The position numbers were made by a program, and so were the translations under genes. Below are positions 56,327-64,000 of a stretch of DNA of 64,000 nt, piece after piece. The notes under the pieces were generated by a model. The model was not told where the DNA came from. It ran no database searches and saw only the letters and a list, made by a program, of their open reading frames with translations. The DNA comes from JAJPKK01 sp963747835 (GTDB lineage Bacteria; Pseudomonadota; Alphaproteobacteria; Rhizobiales; Xanthobacteraceae). The stretch is taken from the NCBI GenBank assembly GCA_963747835.1, contig CAVVGO010000005.1, positions 3,286,001-3,350,000 of the forward strand. The letters run 5' to 3'. Numbering within the stretch: position 1 is the first letter of the stretch; each line of letters opens with the position of its first letter.

Positions 56327-56827
56327 ATGAAAAAGCACCCGATGAAATGCGATCGCCCGCGTCGCGCCGCAAACGCGCCTCGCCCGTTGCGGCGCGCCGC
56401 CGTCGCGCACCTCGCCGGTGCCGCGCTGCTATGCGCCGGCGCTACCGGCGTAATGGCAGACGGCATCGCACCCGGCGAGTGGCAACTCACCGAGACCATA
56501 ATCATGAATGGCTCGAAGACGCCGCCGCAGGTTCGGAGCCGCTGCCTTTCGGTCGAACAGGCAAGCGATACCGCGAAGACATTCAGTCCCGAATACCGCA
56601 CCGTGAATTCGGACTGCGAGCGGGCCGAATTCAGCTCGACCGCGACCTCGCTACGCTGGCGCATGCTGTGCAAAGGGCAAATGGATATGGACGTCTCCGG
56701 CGACTTCACCTTTGACACCCCCAAGCACTACACGGCGACAATCGTGTCCAAAGGCGCGATGGCGGGTCGGGAGTTCGTCAACACTAGCGTTTCCATCGAA
56801 GGCGAACACATCGGCGAATGTCGTTGA
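56327..56827 (+). CDS. DUF3617-type periplasmic protein
   Basis: About 166 residues from ATG 56327. Signal peptide with long basic start (RRAAVAHLAGAALLCAGATGVMA). Mature part DGIAPGEWQLTETIIMNG, RSRCLSVEQASDTAKTF, RWRMLCKGQMDMDVSGDFTFD and HYTATIVSKG matches the DUF3617 pattern (GxW, paired cysteines, 'tytG' blocks). Function unknown in the family. The end seems slightly short (IGECR then stop). Confidence 0.75.
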   Translation: MKKHPMKCDRPRRAANAPRPLRRAAVAHLAGAALLCAGATGVMADGIAPGEWQLTETIIMNGSKTPPQVRSRCLSVEQASDTAKTFSPEYRTVNSDCERAEFSSTATSLRWRMLCKGQMDMDVSGDFTFDTPKHYTATIVSKGAMAGREFVNTSVSIEGEHIGECR

Positions 56828-57112
56828 TGCCTGCTCGCTTGCCTTCAGGCTAGCTGGACAAGGTCGGGCACTCGGCGGACCAGCGCATATTACAAGCGTT
56901 TGTTGGTGCTGGCATGCGACCACCACCAAAGCTGCTTGATCTTCCATGGTCCAAGTTTACTATGAAGCCGGAGCGGCCCACATATCGTCACGTTTCAAGT
57001 TAAAGTTTCATCGTCGCTGAGCGATCGAGGGCTTGGTGGCATCGCTGACTTACCGGTCCGGACGTTTGGTTCATTCCGGGGTGTTTTCGATCCAAGAAAC
57101 GGAGTGCGTGTG

Positions 57113-57388
57113 GTGCAGCAGCCCATGCAATGGCTTATCGGAGCTGGCGCAATTCTGATGCTGTCTGCCGGCGGCGCCATGGCGCAGGATTCCGCGCCGG
57201 GGTCGACGACGACGAACTCACCGCCGACCGGTGCCGCCGCTGTGCGCCAGGGCCCGCTCCCGGCACCTGTTGGGCACCGCCAACCCGGCCAGGCAGACGT
57301 GCCGGCCGACCCCCTGCGGAGGGAAAAACGCGGCGACCCCAGCCTTCGCGACCTCGACACCAAGTTGCAAATCTGCAAGGGCTGTTGA
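57113..57388 (+). CDS. Small secreted protein with PVGHRQP motif
   Basis: About 91 residues. GGAG at 57101-57104 favours GTG 57113, though 57104 and 57110 are also in frame. Signal peptide IGAGAILMLSAGGAMA. The mature part is short: low-complexity Thr/Pro, PVGHRQPGQADVP, then LDTKLQICKGC at the very end. I recall short secreted proteins in Bradyrhizobium relatives with PVGHRQP and a closing CxxC-like 'ICRGC'. Function unknown. Confidence 0.65.
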   Translation: MQQPMQWLIGAGAILMLSAGGAMAQDSAPGSTTTNSPPTGAAAVRQGPLPAPVGHRQPGQADVPADPLRREKRGDPSLRDLDTKLQICKGC

Positions 57389-57574
57389 GCGGGCGGAGCG
57401 TTCCAATCCGTCAGTTTTCCTCCCCGGTTATCGGCGTGACTTGCTGACTTGGTAGGTCTGAGTGCTATCAGGCACGTGTGATAAATCACAACGTTGCGCC
57501 TCTAGCTCGACAACCCTGAGCCTCAATCTCGCGACATTCCGAGCGCGACGCTGCCCCATCAAAAGGGGGCAAAC

Positions 57575-58561
57575 ATGCGACGTTTTCGGTTCATCATTGG
57601 GATTCTTTCTGCGTCCGCCGTAACGGTCACGCCGGCGGCGACCATGGCGCAAATCATCAGCATTACCATCGCTCCGCCGGCGTTGCCGGTCTATGTGCAG
57701 CCGGCCATTCCAGAGCCCGGCTTTCTTTGGACGCCCGGCTATTGGGCATATGGTCCTGATGGCTATTTTTGGGTCCCCGGCACTTGGGTGCGCCCCCCAA
57801 CGGTAGGTCTGCTTTGGACGCCGGGCTATTGGGGATGGCGGGATGGCATCTATGCCTGGAACGGCGGATATTGGGGAAACCACGTCGGTTTCTATGGTGG
57901 CGTCTCTTACGGCTTCGGCTACGGCGGCGTCGGATATGAGGGCGGGCTGTGGCGCGGCGGCGTGTTCTCCTACAATAGCACCGTCAATAATTTCGGCGGC
58001 GTCAGCGTGACCACCTACAGTAAGACCATCGTCACCAATAACGTGACCAACGTCAGCTTCAACGGAGGTACGGGCGGAACGGCGGCGCAACCGACAGCCC
58101 AGGAGCAGGCCGCGGCGAATGAACCGCATACCCCGCCCACGACGGAGCAGACCCAGCATCAAACCGCCGCCAGCACCAACAAAGCGCTGCTCGCGTCTGT
58201 AAACCATGGGTCACCCGCCGTTGCGGCGACCTCGAAGCCCGGAGAATTCACCGGCAAAGGGGTCGTTGCGGCGAGGAGCGGGCCGGCCACTGGATTTGCA
58301 AACACCGGCAAGGATCGGCTCGGCAACGGTGCCCCGAAAGGACCGGCGCCGGGCAATGCGCCGCATACCGGCACAGCCAACGCCCTTGCTACCGGCGCCG
58401 TCACGCCGGCAAAAAAGGAGCTTAAGCCGCCGAGTCCGACGGCAGGAACTCAAGCCGGCGCGCCCAAGCCGCCGCCGAAGCCCGCGGCCACCCCCAAAAT
58501 TGCCGCTACTCCCCCGCATCCTCCCGGGGGCAAGCCGCCGGCCAAAAAGCCGCCGGGCTGA
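57575..58561 (+). CDS. WxxGxW (YXWGXW) repeat secreted protein
   Basis: 328 residues. Signal peptide to about residue 25 (ATMA-QII). Four W-x-x-G-Y/T-W repeats: LWTPGYWAY, FWVPGTWVR, LWTPGYWGW, AWNGGYWGN, the WxxGxW/YXWGXW family. Then a Gly/Tyr segment (FYGGVSYGFGYGG), an Asn/Thr region (FSYNSTVNNFGGVSVTTYS) and a long Ala/Pro/Lys-rich tail. Secreted or surface protein; no biochemical role known. Confidence 0.85.
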   Translation: MRRFRFIIGILSASAVTVTPAATMAQIISITIAPPALPVYVQPAIPEPGFLWTPGYWAYGPDGYFWVPGTWVRPPTVGLLWTPGYWGWRDGIYAWNGGYWGNHVGFYGGVSYGFGYGGVGYEGGLWRGGVFSYNSTVNNFGGVSVTTYSKTIVTNNVTNVSFNGGTGGTAAQPTAQEQAAANEPHTPPTTEQTQHQTAASTNKALLASVNHGSPAVAATSKPGEFTGKGVVAARSGPATGFANTGKDRLGNGAPKGPAPGNAPHTGTANALATGAVTPAKKELKPPSPTAGTQAGAPKPPPKPAATPKIAATPPHPPGGKPPAKKPPG

Positions 58562-58778
58562 GTTCGCAGGTCGCTCGTAATAGGCCGGCTCGTATTTCCG
58601 CGGCGGAACCTCGCACAGTTCGTGGCCGCTTGCCCAGGCAACTCCTCGGCAATGGCTTGCGCGATTTTGTTCCGATCCTCGCGCCGTGGAAGTGGGTCGC
58701 CGAATTTGCATTTTGGACGCCTCGCGAGCAGACTGAAATCTCGAAGGGCGAAACGTCGAAAATCCTCTACACAACTTC

Positions 58779-58805
58779 TGCGCATGCGATTTTGCGCAAG
58801 TTTTT
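58779..58805 (+). terminator. Terminator-like hairpin just before ureF
   Basis: TGCGCA (58779-58784), eight-base loop, TGCGCA (58793-58798), then AAG and TTTTT. The stem is only six pairs, but the T-run follows at once. It lies six bases before the ureF start, an odd place for a terminator: it may close transcription from upstream genes, act as an attenuator, or be a chance palindrome pair. Confidence 0.35.
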
Positions 58806-58810
58806 GACAT

Positions 58811-59581
58811 ATGAATGAGCATGTTAAAGAACATCAGTCCTCCGCAAGGGCGGAGGAAGGATACGATGCGGCGCCGCCATTGCGCCAACCCACCATCGCC
58901 GAAGGCGGCCCCGCCCTCTATCGCCTGATGACCTGGATGTCGCCGGCCTATCCGGTCGGGGCGTTCTCCTATTCGGGAGGTATCGAATGGGCGGTCGAGG
59001 CGGGCGACATCAACAACGCCGATACGTTGCGCGGCTGGCTGGAATCCCTGATCCAGCACGGCAGTGTGTTCTGCGACGCCGTCATTTTCGTCCACGTCCA
59101 CCGCGCGGTCGCGTGCGGTGACGACGAGGCAGTCACGGAGACCGCCGAGCTCGCGGCGGCGCTCGTCGGCTCCAAGGAGCGGTTCCTGGAAACGACCTCG
59201 CAGGGGCAGGCCTTCCTGCAGATCACCCAGGCGGCATGGCCTTCCCGGGCACTCGACCAACTCATCGCCGCATGGGACGGCCCCCTCGCCTACCCGGTCG
59301 CGGTCGGCGCGGCCTGTGCCGGACACGGCATTGCGCTCGCGCCTGCGCTGCACGGGTTCCTGCACGGGGTCGCGTCGAACCTCGTCTCCGCGGGCGTGCG
59401 CCTCATTCCGCTCGGCCAGACCAACGGCCAGCGGACGCTCGCGGCGCTGGAAGCGTCGATTGGCGAGGCGGCCACGCACGCCGCAACGACGAGCCTCGAT
59501 GACATCGGCACCGCGACACTGCGCGCCGACATTGCCGGCATGCGCCACGAGACGCAGTATACGCGGCTGTTCCGGTCATGA
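58811..59581 (+). CDS. ureF: Urease accessory protein UreF
   Basis: 256 residues. Core blocks: LYRLMTWMSPAYPVGAFSYSGGIEWAV, TLRGWLESLIQHG, GQAFLQITQ, LAYPVAVGAACAGHGI, LHGFLHGVASNLVSAGVRLIPLGQTNGQR. It bridges UreD and UreG in the nickel-delivery complex. The N-terminus carries about 30 extra residues before the family start, so a later start is possible, but no better ATG is seen. It is separated from ureE by 53.7 kb instead of following it, and 67 bases before ureG. Confidence 0.95.
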   Translation: MNEHVKEHQSSARAEEGYDAAPPLRQPTIAEGGPALYRLMTWMSPAYPVGAFSYSGGIEWAVEAGDINNADTLRGWLESLIQHGSVFCDAVIFVHVHRAVACGDDEAVTETAELAAALVGSKERFLETTSQGQAFLQITQAAWPSRALDQLIAAWDGPLAYPVAVGAACAGHGIALAPALHGFLHGVASNLVSAGVRLIPLGQTNGQRTLAALEASIGEAATHAATTSLDDIGTATLRADIAGMRHETQYTRLFRS

Positions 59582-59647
59582 CGGTCGTCGCGGCCGGCGC
59601 TTCACCATCGTCATAGCCGGGCATGACGAACAAAAAGGCTGTTCACC

Positions 59648-60268
<621 letters not shown>

Positions 60269-60332
60269 TGTGGGTACGCAATCGGAGCCTGCTGCGCCGC
60301 TCCTACTGCGCCCCCCTCAGGACGCAGCCGGA

Positions 60333-61382
60333 TCAGCCGGTCGGAATACCCGCCGCTCCTTCCAGTTTTCTCCCGATAACCTCCGCTTCGCCGCGCTGTT
60401 GCAGCATGGCCAACAAACGCTTGCGCATGATCAGGCTCGGCTGGTCGGACGGCATATGAATTTCCTCGCGACTGCGCCTGTCGAGCACGATGTCCGGGTC
60501 GGTCGACTCCAAGACCTCCTTGTCCTCGGCAATGATTTTCGCGTCCCATTCGATGAGCATGCTCGCGGGGCAATCCACTTCGGTGTCGTTACGGTAAAGG
60601 AACTGGACGACCTGGATGCTGTCGTCATCGATCGGGGTGGCATAGCTGATGATGATGTGGCGGATGCCGCTCGGATACTCCATGTCGAACCGGCGGCCGA
60701 ACGGCGCGAACCAGGTGCTGCGCAAGACCCGATCGATCTCCGGCTGCGTGCATCCGGTGACCTGGTGCGAACTCGGCGGATTGAGCGCGGAGGTCACGGC
60801 CTCCGCATAGAAGCCGTTCTCGGTTTCTTTGATGACGTAGCGGCCAGGCTTGGGCTGCGCCATGTTTCCGAAGGTGCCGCGATGCACGAAAGCGAAGTGG
60901 GCATTATCGAAGGAATTCTCCATCAGGCGCAGCGGCGAGGTCTTCCACGATTCGTAAAATTGCGGAATGCGCCGGAACGCCGGATCAGAGTCTTCGGGAA
61001 TATCGAACAGCGGCTGCACCGGATCACCGAGAGCAACCCACGCATAACCGTACCGCTGTTGGCAACGATACGCGGCCACGCCCTGATCCGGCACCGGCAG
61101 ACTGGAATCAAGTTGGGGAATGCGAGTCAACCGGCCGTCGCGATTGTATTGCCACCCGTGGTAGCCGCACACGATCCCGCCGTCCCGGCACCATCCTTTC
61201 GAAAGCCTGGCGGTGCGATGGCGGCACCGGTCCCTCAGCGCCGCCGGGCGACCATCACCATCGAGGAAGAGGACGATGTCTTCCCCGAGCAGCCGAAACG
61301 GCCGTGGTCCCGATTGCAGCGAGTTTATCGGCATCACGGCATGCCAGAAGGAACGCCAGATTCGTTGTCGGCTCGTCTGCAT
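60333..61382 (-). CDS. Rieske aromatic-ring oxygenase, VanA-like alpha subunit
   Basis: About 349 residues from ATG 61382 (MQTSRQRIWRSFWHAVMP). Rieske ligands C-x-H and C-x2-H: DRCRHRTARLSKGWC and IVCGYHGWQYN. The catalytic-domain iron motif is visible in ENSFDNAHFAFVHRGTFGN (D-x2-H-x4-H). The size and N-terminus resemble VanA-type O-demethylases and related single-subunit terminal oxygenases. Reductase partner not seen. Convergent with ureG; unrelated to urease. Confidence 0.88.
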   Translation of the reverse strand: MQTSRQRIWRSFWHAVMPINSLQSGPRPFRLLGEDIVLFLDGDGRPAALRDRCRHRTARLSKGWCRDGGIVCGYHGWQYNRDGRLTRIPQLDSSLPVPDQGVAAYRCQQRYGYAWVALGDPVQPLFDIPEDSDPAFRRIPQFYESWKTSPLRLMENSFDNAHFAFVHRGTFGNMAQPKPGRYVIKETENGFYAEAVTSALNPPSSHQVTGCTQPEIDRVLRSTWFAPFGRRFDMEYPSGIRHIIISYATPIDDDSIQVVQFLYRNDTEVDCPASMLIEWDAKIIAEDKEVLESTDPDIVLDRRSREEIHMPSDQPSLIMRKRLLAMLQQRGEAEVIGRKLEGAAGIPTG

Positions 61383-61526
61383 CGGCGGGGTCCATTCGAT
61401 TGATCCGGCGGCGAGCACCGCAATCGACATTCAAGCTAGCGCCCCGTGCGGTTTGGAGAAGCAGAGAAAATCGAGGACGGTGCACGAAAAATTGCGAGCG
61501 TGGCGCCGGCACGAATCGAACCGGGA

Positions 61527-62480
61527 TCACCGCGGCGGAATCCGGATCAACTCGGCGAGTTGCGCCTTGGTCAAAGGCGCCCCCATGTATTTGAATGCGA
61601 CCGCGTCGGTGTTGATCGCGTCGACACCCAGAATGGCGTCGGGATCGAGCGAGGCCTTGGGGAAAAAGTCGTCGCGCGAGCGCCGGCCGATCGCCTCGCT
61701 GACGCCGATGAAATCGGAATAATGCCGGAACACCGCGGGATCGGAATACATCCAGTCGACGGTCTCGCGATAGCCGGCCATGAAGCGGGCGATCTCGCCT
61801 TCCCGCGCCTTAAGGGTGGCGGCGTTGGCGATCAGCACCCGCACGGTCTGGTTCTTCAGCGCGGTTGCATCGTTGCCGTTGGCGATGACGCGGATCTTGC
61901 CCTGATCGATGAGGTCGAGGCCGAACGGCGGCCCCGCCCAGCCGACGTCGATCTGGCCGGACATCACCTGCGTCAGCGTCGATGGCGGATTGCCGGTCGC
62001 GACTGGCTTGGCCTTAAGGTCGAATTGCTTGATGAAGGCTGCCACGACGGCGTTTGTAGACGCTCCATTGGTGGAATACGCGATGGTCCTGCCGTCGGTG
62101 TCGCGCAACGACCGGACCGGTGAATCCGATCGCACGTACCAGAACAGGTCGCCGCCGCCGTTCATCTCGGCCCCGATGATGCGCAATGGCGCGCCCTTCG
62201 CAAAGGCCCCGAACACCCCGAAGGCACCGGCAGATACCCCGAGCTCGACGCTGCCGGAAATCACGGCCTGCTGGGTCTCGCCGCCGCCCTGGGTGTAGAG
62301 GATGTCCAGCACAAGACCGTGCTTCTTGAAGATGCCGCCGCGCTGGCCGAGTTCGACCACCGACGTATCCCACAGGCCGCGCTGACCGACCGCGACCCGC
62401 AGCGTATCGTCCCCAATGGCGGGACCGGCCTGCCCCGCCAGCAATACCGCCGCCAGCAAAGAACCGAACCGTCGCAGCAT
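61527..62480 (-). CDS. ABC transporter substrate-binding protein, NMT1/TauA-SsuA type
   Basis: 317 residues from ATG 62480. Signal peptide LLAAVLLAGQAGPAIG-DD. Mature part: LRVAVGQRGLWDTSVVELGQRGGIFKKHG, LYTQGGGETQQAVISGSVELGV, IIGAEMNGGGDLFWYVR, IAYSTNGASTNAVVAAFIKQF and VGWAGPPFGLDLIDQGKIR, as in nitrate/sulfonate/taurine or thiamine-precursor binding proteins. No permease or ATPase gene is adjacent in the window. Substrate unknown. Confidence 0.88.
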   Translation of the reverse strand: MLRRFGSLLAAVLLAGQAGPAIGDDTLRVAVGQRGLWDTSVVELGQRGGIFKKHGLVLDILYTQGGGETQQAVISGSVELGVSAGAFGVFGAFAKGAPLRIIGAEMNGGGDLFWYVRSDSPVRSLRDTDGRTIAYSTNGASTNAVVAAFIKQFDLKAKPVATGNPPSTLTQVMSGQIDVGWAGPPFGLDLIDQGKIRVIANGNDATALKNQTVRVLIANAATLKAREGEIARFMAGYRETVDWMYSDPAVFRHYSDFIGVSEAIGRRSRDDFFPKASLDPDAILGVDAINTDAVAFKYMGAPLTKAQLAELIRIPPR

Positions 62481-62560
62481 CGGAGCGCTCTCCACGTTGT
62501 GCGGAGTGTCCACGCGAACCGGCCTTTTGTCGAGCGGCGACGGCGCCACATGGAGCGGCT

Positions 62561-63433
62561 TTATCGGTTCACCAGGAAGACCCCGGCCACGCAGGCCGCC
62601 ATGCCGGCAAGCGCGAGCGGCGCGAGACGCTCGTTGAACAGAGCCCAGCCCATTAGCGCCGTGACCGGCGGCATGAGGTAGAGCAGGCTCGTAAGCCGCG
62701 TCATCGCGATGCGCTTGATCAGGAAATAGAACAGCCAGATGGCGGCAAACGACATCACGAATACGAGCCACGCGAGCGCAAAAACGAATTGCAGGTTCCA
62801 CTCGACCGCGCGGGTTTCGAAGACAAGCGCGGCGAGGCCGAACAGCGAGCCGGCGGCCGCGTACTGGATCAAGAACTGCGCGCGCCAGTCGATGCCGGTG
62901 CCGAACCGTCGCTGGTAGAGCGTGCCGACCGAGATGCCGACGAGTGCGACCGTGATGGCCGGCCAGGCAGTCCACGCGGTATCGCCGCTCGCGAGCTTGC
63001 CCTCGACCACGAGATAGACACCGACGAGGCCGAGCGCGAGGCCGACCCATTGCCGCGCCACCACGCGTTCGCCGAGGACGCGGTTCGCGACCGTTGAGGT
63101 CAACACCGGCTGCAGGCTGACGATGAGCGCAACGAGTCCGGTCGGCAGCCCGCTCTCGATCGCGATGAATACGCCGCCGAGATAGCAGCCATGCACCAGC
63201 AGCCCGGAGACTACGTTGTGCCCCACCACGTCGCGCGACGGCCAGGGCGGACGCCCGATTGCCACCATGACGACGAGCAGCGCGACCACGACGATCATGC
63301 GGATGGTGAGGAAGGTAAACGGCTCCGCATAAGGCAGGCCGTATTTGGCGCCGATGAAGCCTGAACTCCACAGGATAATGAACAATCCCGGCGCAACGAG
63401 GACGGTCAGCCGTTCGAGCGAGGGTTCCGGCAT
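62561..63433 (-). CDS. EamA (DMT) family transporter
   Basis: About 290 residues from ATG 63433 (MPEPSLERLTVLVAPGLF); the frame opens further upstream without family likeness. Ten hydrophobic segments in two EamA repeats: FIILWSSGFIGAKYGLPYAEP, GLPTGLVALIVSLQPVLTS, LGLALGLVGVYLVVEG, then SLLYLMPPVTALMGWALFNE and LAGMAACVAGVFLV. Drug/metabolite exporter type. Lies upstream of the substrate-binding protein gene on the same strand. Confidence 0.92.
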   Translation of the reverse strand: MPEPSLERLTVLVAPGLFIILWSSGFIGAKYGLPYAEPFTFLTIRMIVVVALLVVMVAIGRPPWPSRDVVGHNVVSGLLVHGCYLGGVFIAIESGLPTGLVALIVSLQPVLTSTVANRVLGERVVARQWVGLALGLVGVYLVVEGKLASGDTAWTAWPAITVALVGISVGTLYQRRFGTGIDWRAQFLIQYAAAGSLFGLAALVFETRAVEWNLQFVFALAWLVFVMSFAAIWLFYFLIKRIAMTRLTSLLYLMPPVTALMGWALFNERLAPLALAGMAACVAGVFLVNR

Positions 63434-63618
63434 GGGGATTATGGTGCGGAGACGTGTTGAGGAGATTGGGAGATCGGCGGCAGGAGGATGAGACTTCGCG
63501 GGTTTGGGAGGCCGCCGCGTCGACCGCGCCGCACTTTCTATCCGGCTTTTGAAGGCCTTCCAAGCGGGGGCAAGACCGGTCATATTGCGGCGAATTTCAC
63601 GCCCTCAGGAGAAGAAGA

Positions 63619-64000
63619 ATGCAACAGCCGGCGCGCGGAGAAAAGCCCGCAAAGCACAAGCCCGCTAACGGCAAACCCGCCGAGGAAAGAGTCCTGACCC
63701 AAGCCGCGACGCCAAGGGCCACTGATCCTCACGACCTGCGCTCGAAGCTCGCATGGCTTCGCGCCGAGGGTGACCTCATCGAGACCGAGAAGAACCGTCG
63801 ATCCCGACCTCGAGATCACCGGCCTGCAGAAGCACATGGACGGCGGCTGCCCGGTGCTGTTTCACAACGTCAAGGGCAAGCCGAAACACCAGGTGATCAC
63901 CAACCTGTTCGGCGACATGAACGTCATCAACAAGATGTTCGGCTGGAAGGACGACGTCGAGCGCACCCGCAAGATCGCGGCCGCGTTCCGGAAGCCGCTC
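63619..64000 (+). CDS. UbiD family decarboxylase, 5' part (frameshift; cut by window end)
   Basis: ATG 63619 has AGGAG upstream. A basic leader of about 40 residues is followed by DPHDLRSKLAWLRAEGDLIETEK, the family start. A one-base indel near 63797 (GAAGAACCG) moves the frame; the rest reads VDPDLEITGLQKHMDGGC, PVLFHNVKGKP, VITNLFGDMNVINKMFGW to the window edge. UbiD enzymes are prenylated-FMN (de)carboxylases acting on aromatic or unsaturated acids. It may work with the nearby Rieske oxygenase in aromatic catabolism, which is inference. Confidence 0.82.
   Translation, partial: MQQPARGEKPAKHKPANGKPAEERVLTQAATPRATDPHDLRSKLAWLRAEGDLIETEKNRRSRPRDHRPAEAHGRRLPGAVSQRQGQAETPGDHQPVRRHERHQQDVRLEGRRRAHPQDRGRVPEAA

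Noticed and set aside
58802..58807. TTGACA upstream of ureF as a -35 box
   Set aside because: It is only a few bases from the ATG, leaving no room for a -10 box and leader.
58211..59548. 445-codon minus-strand ORF
   Set aside because: Antisense to ureF and the WxxGxW protein gene; Arg-rich shadow. A short segment resembling CEVPPRKYEPAYYER caught the eye but has no start and no other support.
62481..63563. Upstream half of the 678-codon minus-strand frame ending at 61527
   Set aside because: Only the last 317 codons encode the substrate-binding protein; the rest is a shadow of the EamA gene in another frame, and the signal peptide fixes the start at 62480.

Overview
The window looks like chromosome from a high-GC alphaproteobacterium of the Hyphomicrobiales, in the Bradyrhizobium / Rhodopseudomonas / Pseudolabrys neighbourhood. 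This rests on gene order and protein style (urt-ure order, IorAB, a Bug-type receptor, a WxxGxW-repeat protein, a PVGHRQP-type small secreted protein, and GATCATGC and CGTGGATGGC palindromic repeats). No search was run.

Layout. (1) 1-5070: end of urtD, urtE, then ureD-ureA-ureB-small membrane ORF-ureC-ureE, all on +. (2) 5.4-12.3 kb: a tailoring block with a sulfotransferase-like protein, an orphan 'LGENCEFG' protein, two acyl carrier proteins, a WcbI-domain protein fused to a long TPR array, and an FkbH-like HAD-IIIC protein. (3) 12.5-16 kb: UDP-galactopyranose mutase, an AT-richer putative glycosyltransferase and a secreted TIM-barrel-like protein. (4) 16-19.3 kb (-): sulfate activation, cysD-cysN/cysC, with a decayed second copy of the cysC 3' end beside it. 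(5) 19.7-23.6 kb: an orphan membrane protein, the first of two paralogous single-span proteins, and a TauE/SafE permease. (6) 23.7-28.4 kb: divergent hldD / hldE, an AGE-family epimerase and a methyltransferase. (7) 28.6-34.9 kb: a Bug receptor, a family 4 glycosyltransferase and the four dTDP-L-rhamnose genes as divergent rfbAB / rfbCD. (8) 35.1-37.7 kb: isoquinoline-oxidoreductase-like IorA/IorB. (9) 37.8-50 kb: five glycosyltransferase-type genes, including a polyprenyl-phosphate sugar transferase, plus the second paralogous single-span protein. (10) 50-58.6 kb: small envelope proteins, a TPR protein, mtnA, a TMEM43-like protein and secreted proteins. (11) 58.8-60.3 kb: ureF and ureG. (12) 60.3-64 kb: Rieske oxygenase, ABC substrate-binding protein, EamA transporter and the start of a UbiD-family decarboxylase.

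How it fits together. The middle reads as a surface-glycan locus. It makes dTDP-rhamnose, UDP-galactofuranose and ADP-heptose precursors, an initiating sugar-phosphate transferase and several glycosyltransferases. PAPS supply plus a sulfotransferase-like protein suggest sulfation, and FkbH/ACP/WcbI suggest acyl (possibly glyceryl) decoration. No flippase, polymerase, outer-membrane exporter or chain-length regulator is visible. The block lies between ureE and ureF, genes that are adjacent in relatives, so the urease operon is split by about 53.7 kb. No integrase, transposase, tRNA, rRNA or CRISPR was seen.

Caution: many genes carry frame breaks that one-base corrections repair (urtE, ureD, sulfotransferase, second ACP, cysN/C, a glycosyltransferase, rfbB, rfbD, iorB, ubiD-like). 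They hit conserved genes and look more like residual consensus errors than decay, but the sequence alone cannot decide.
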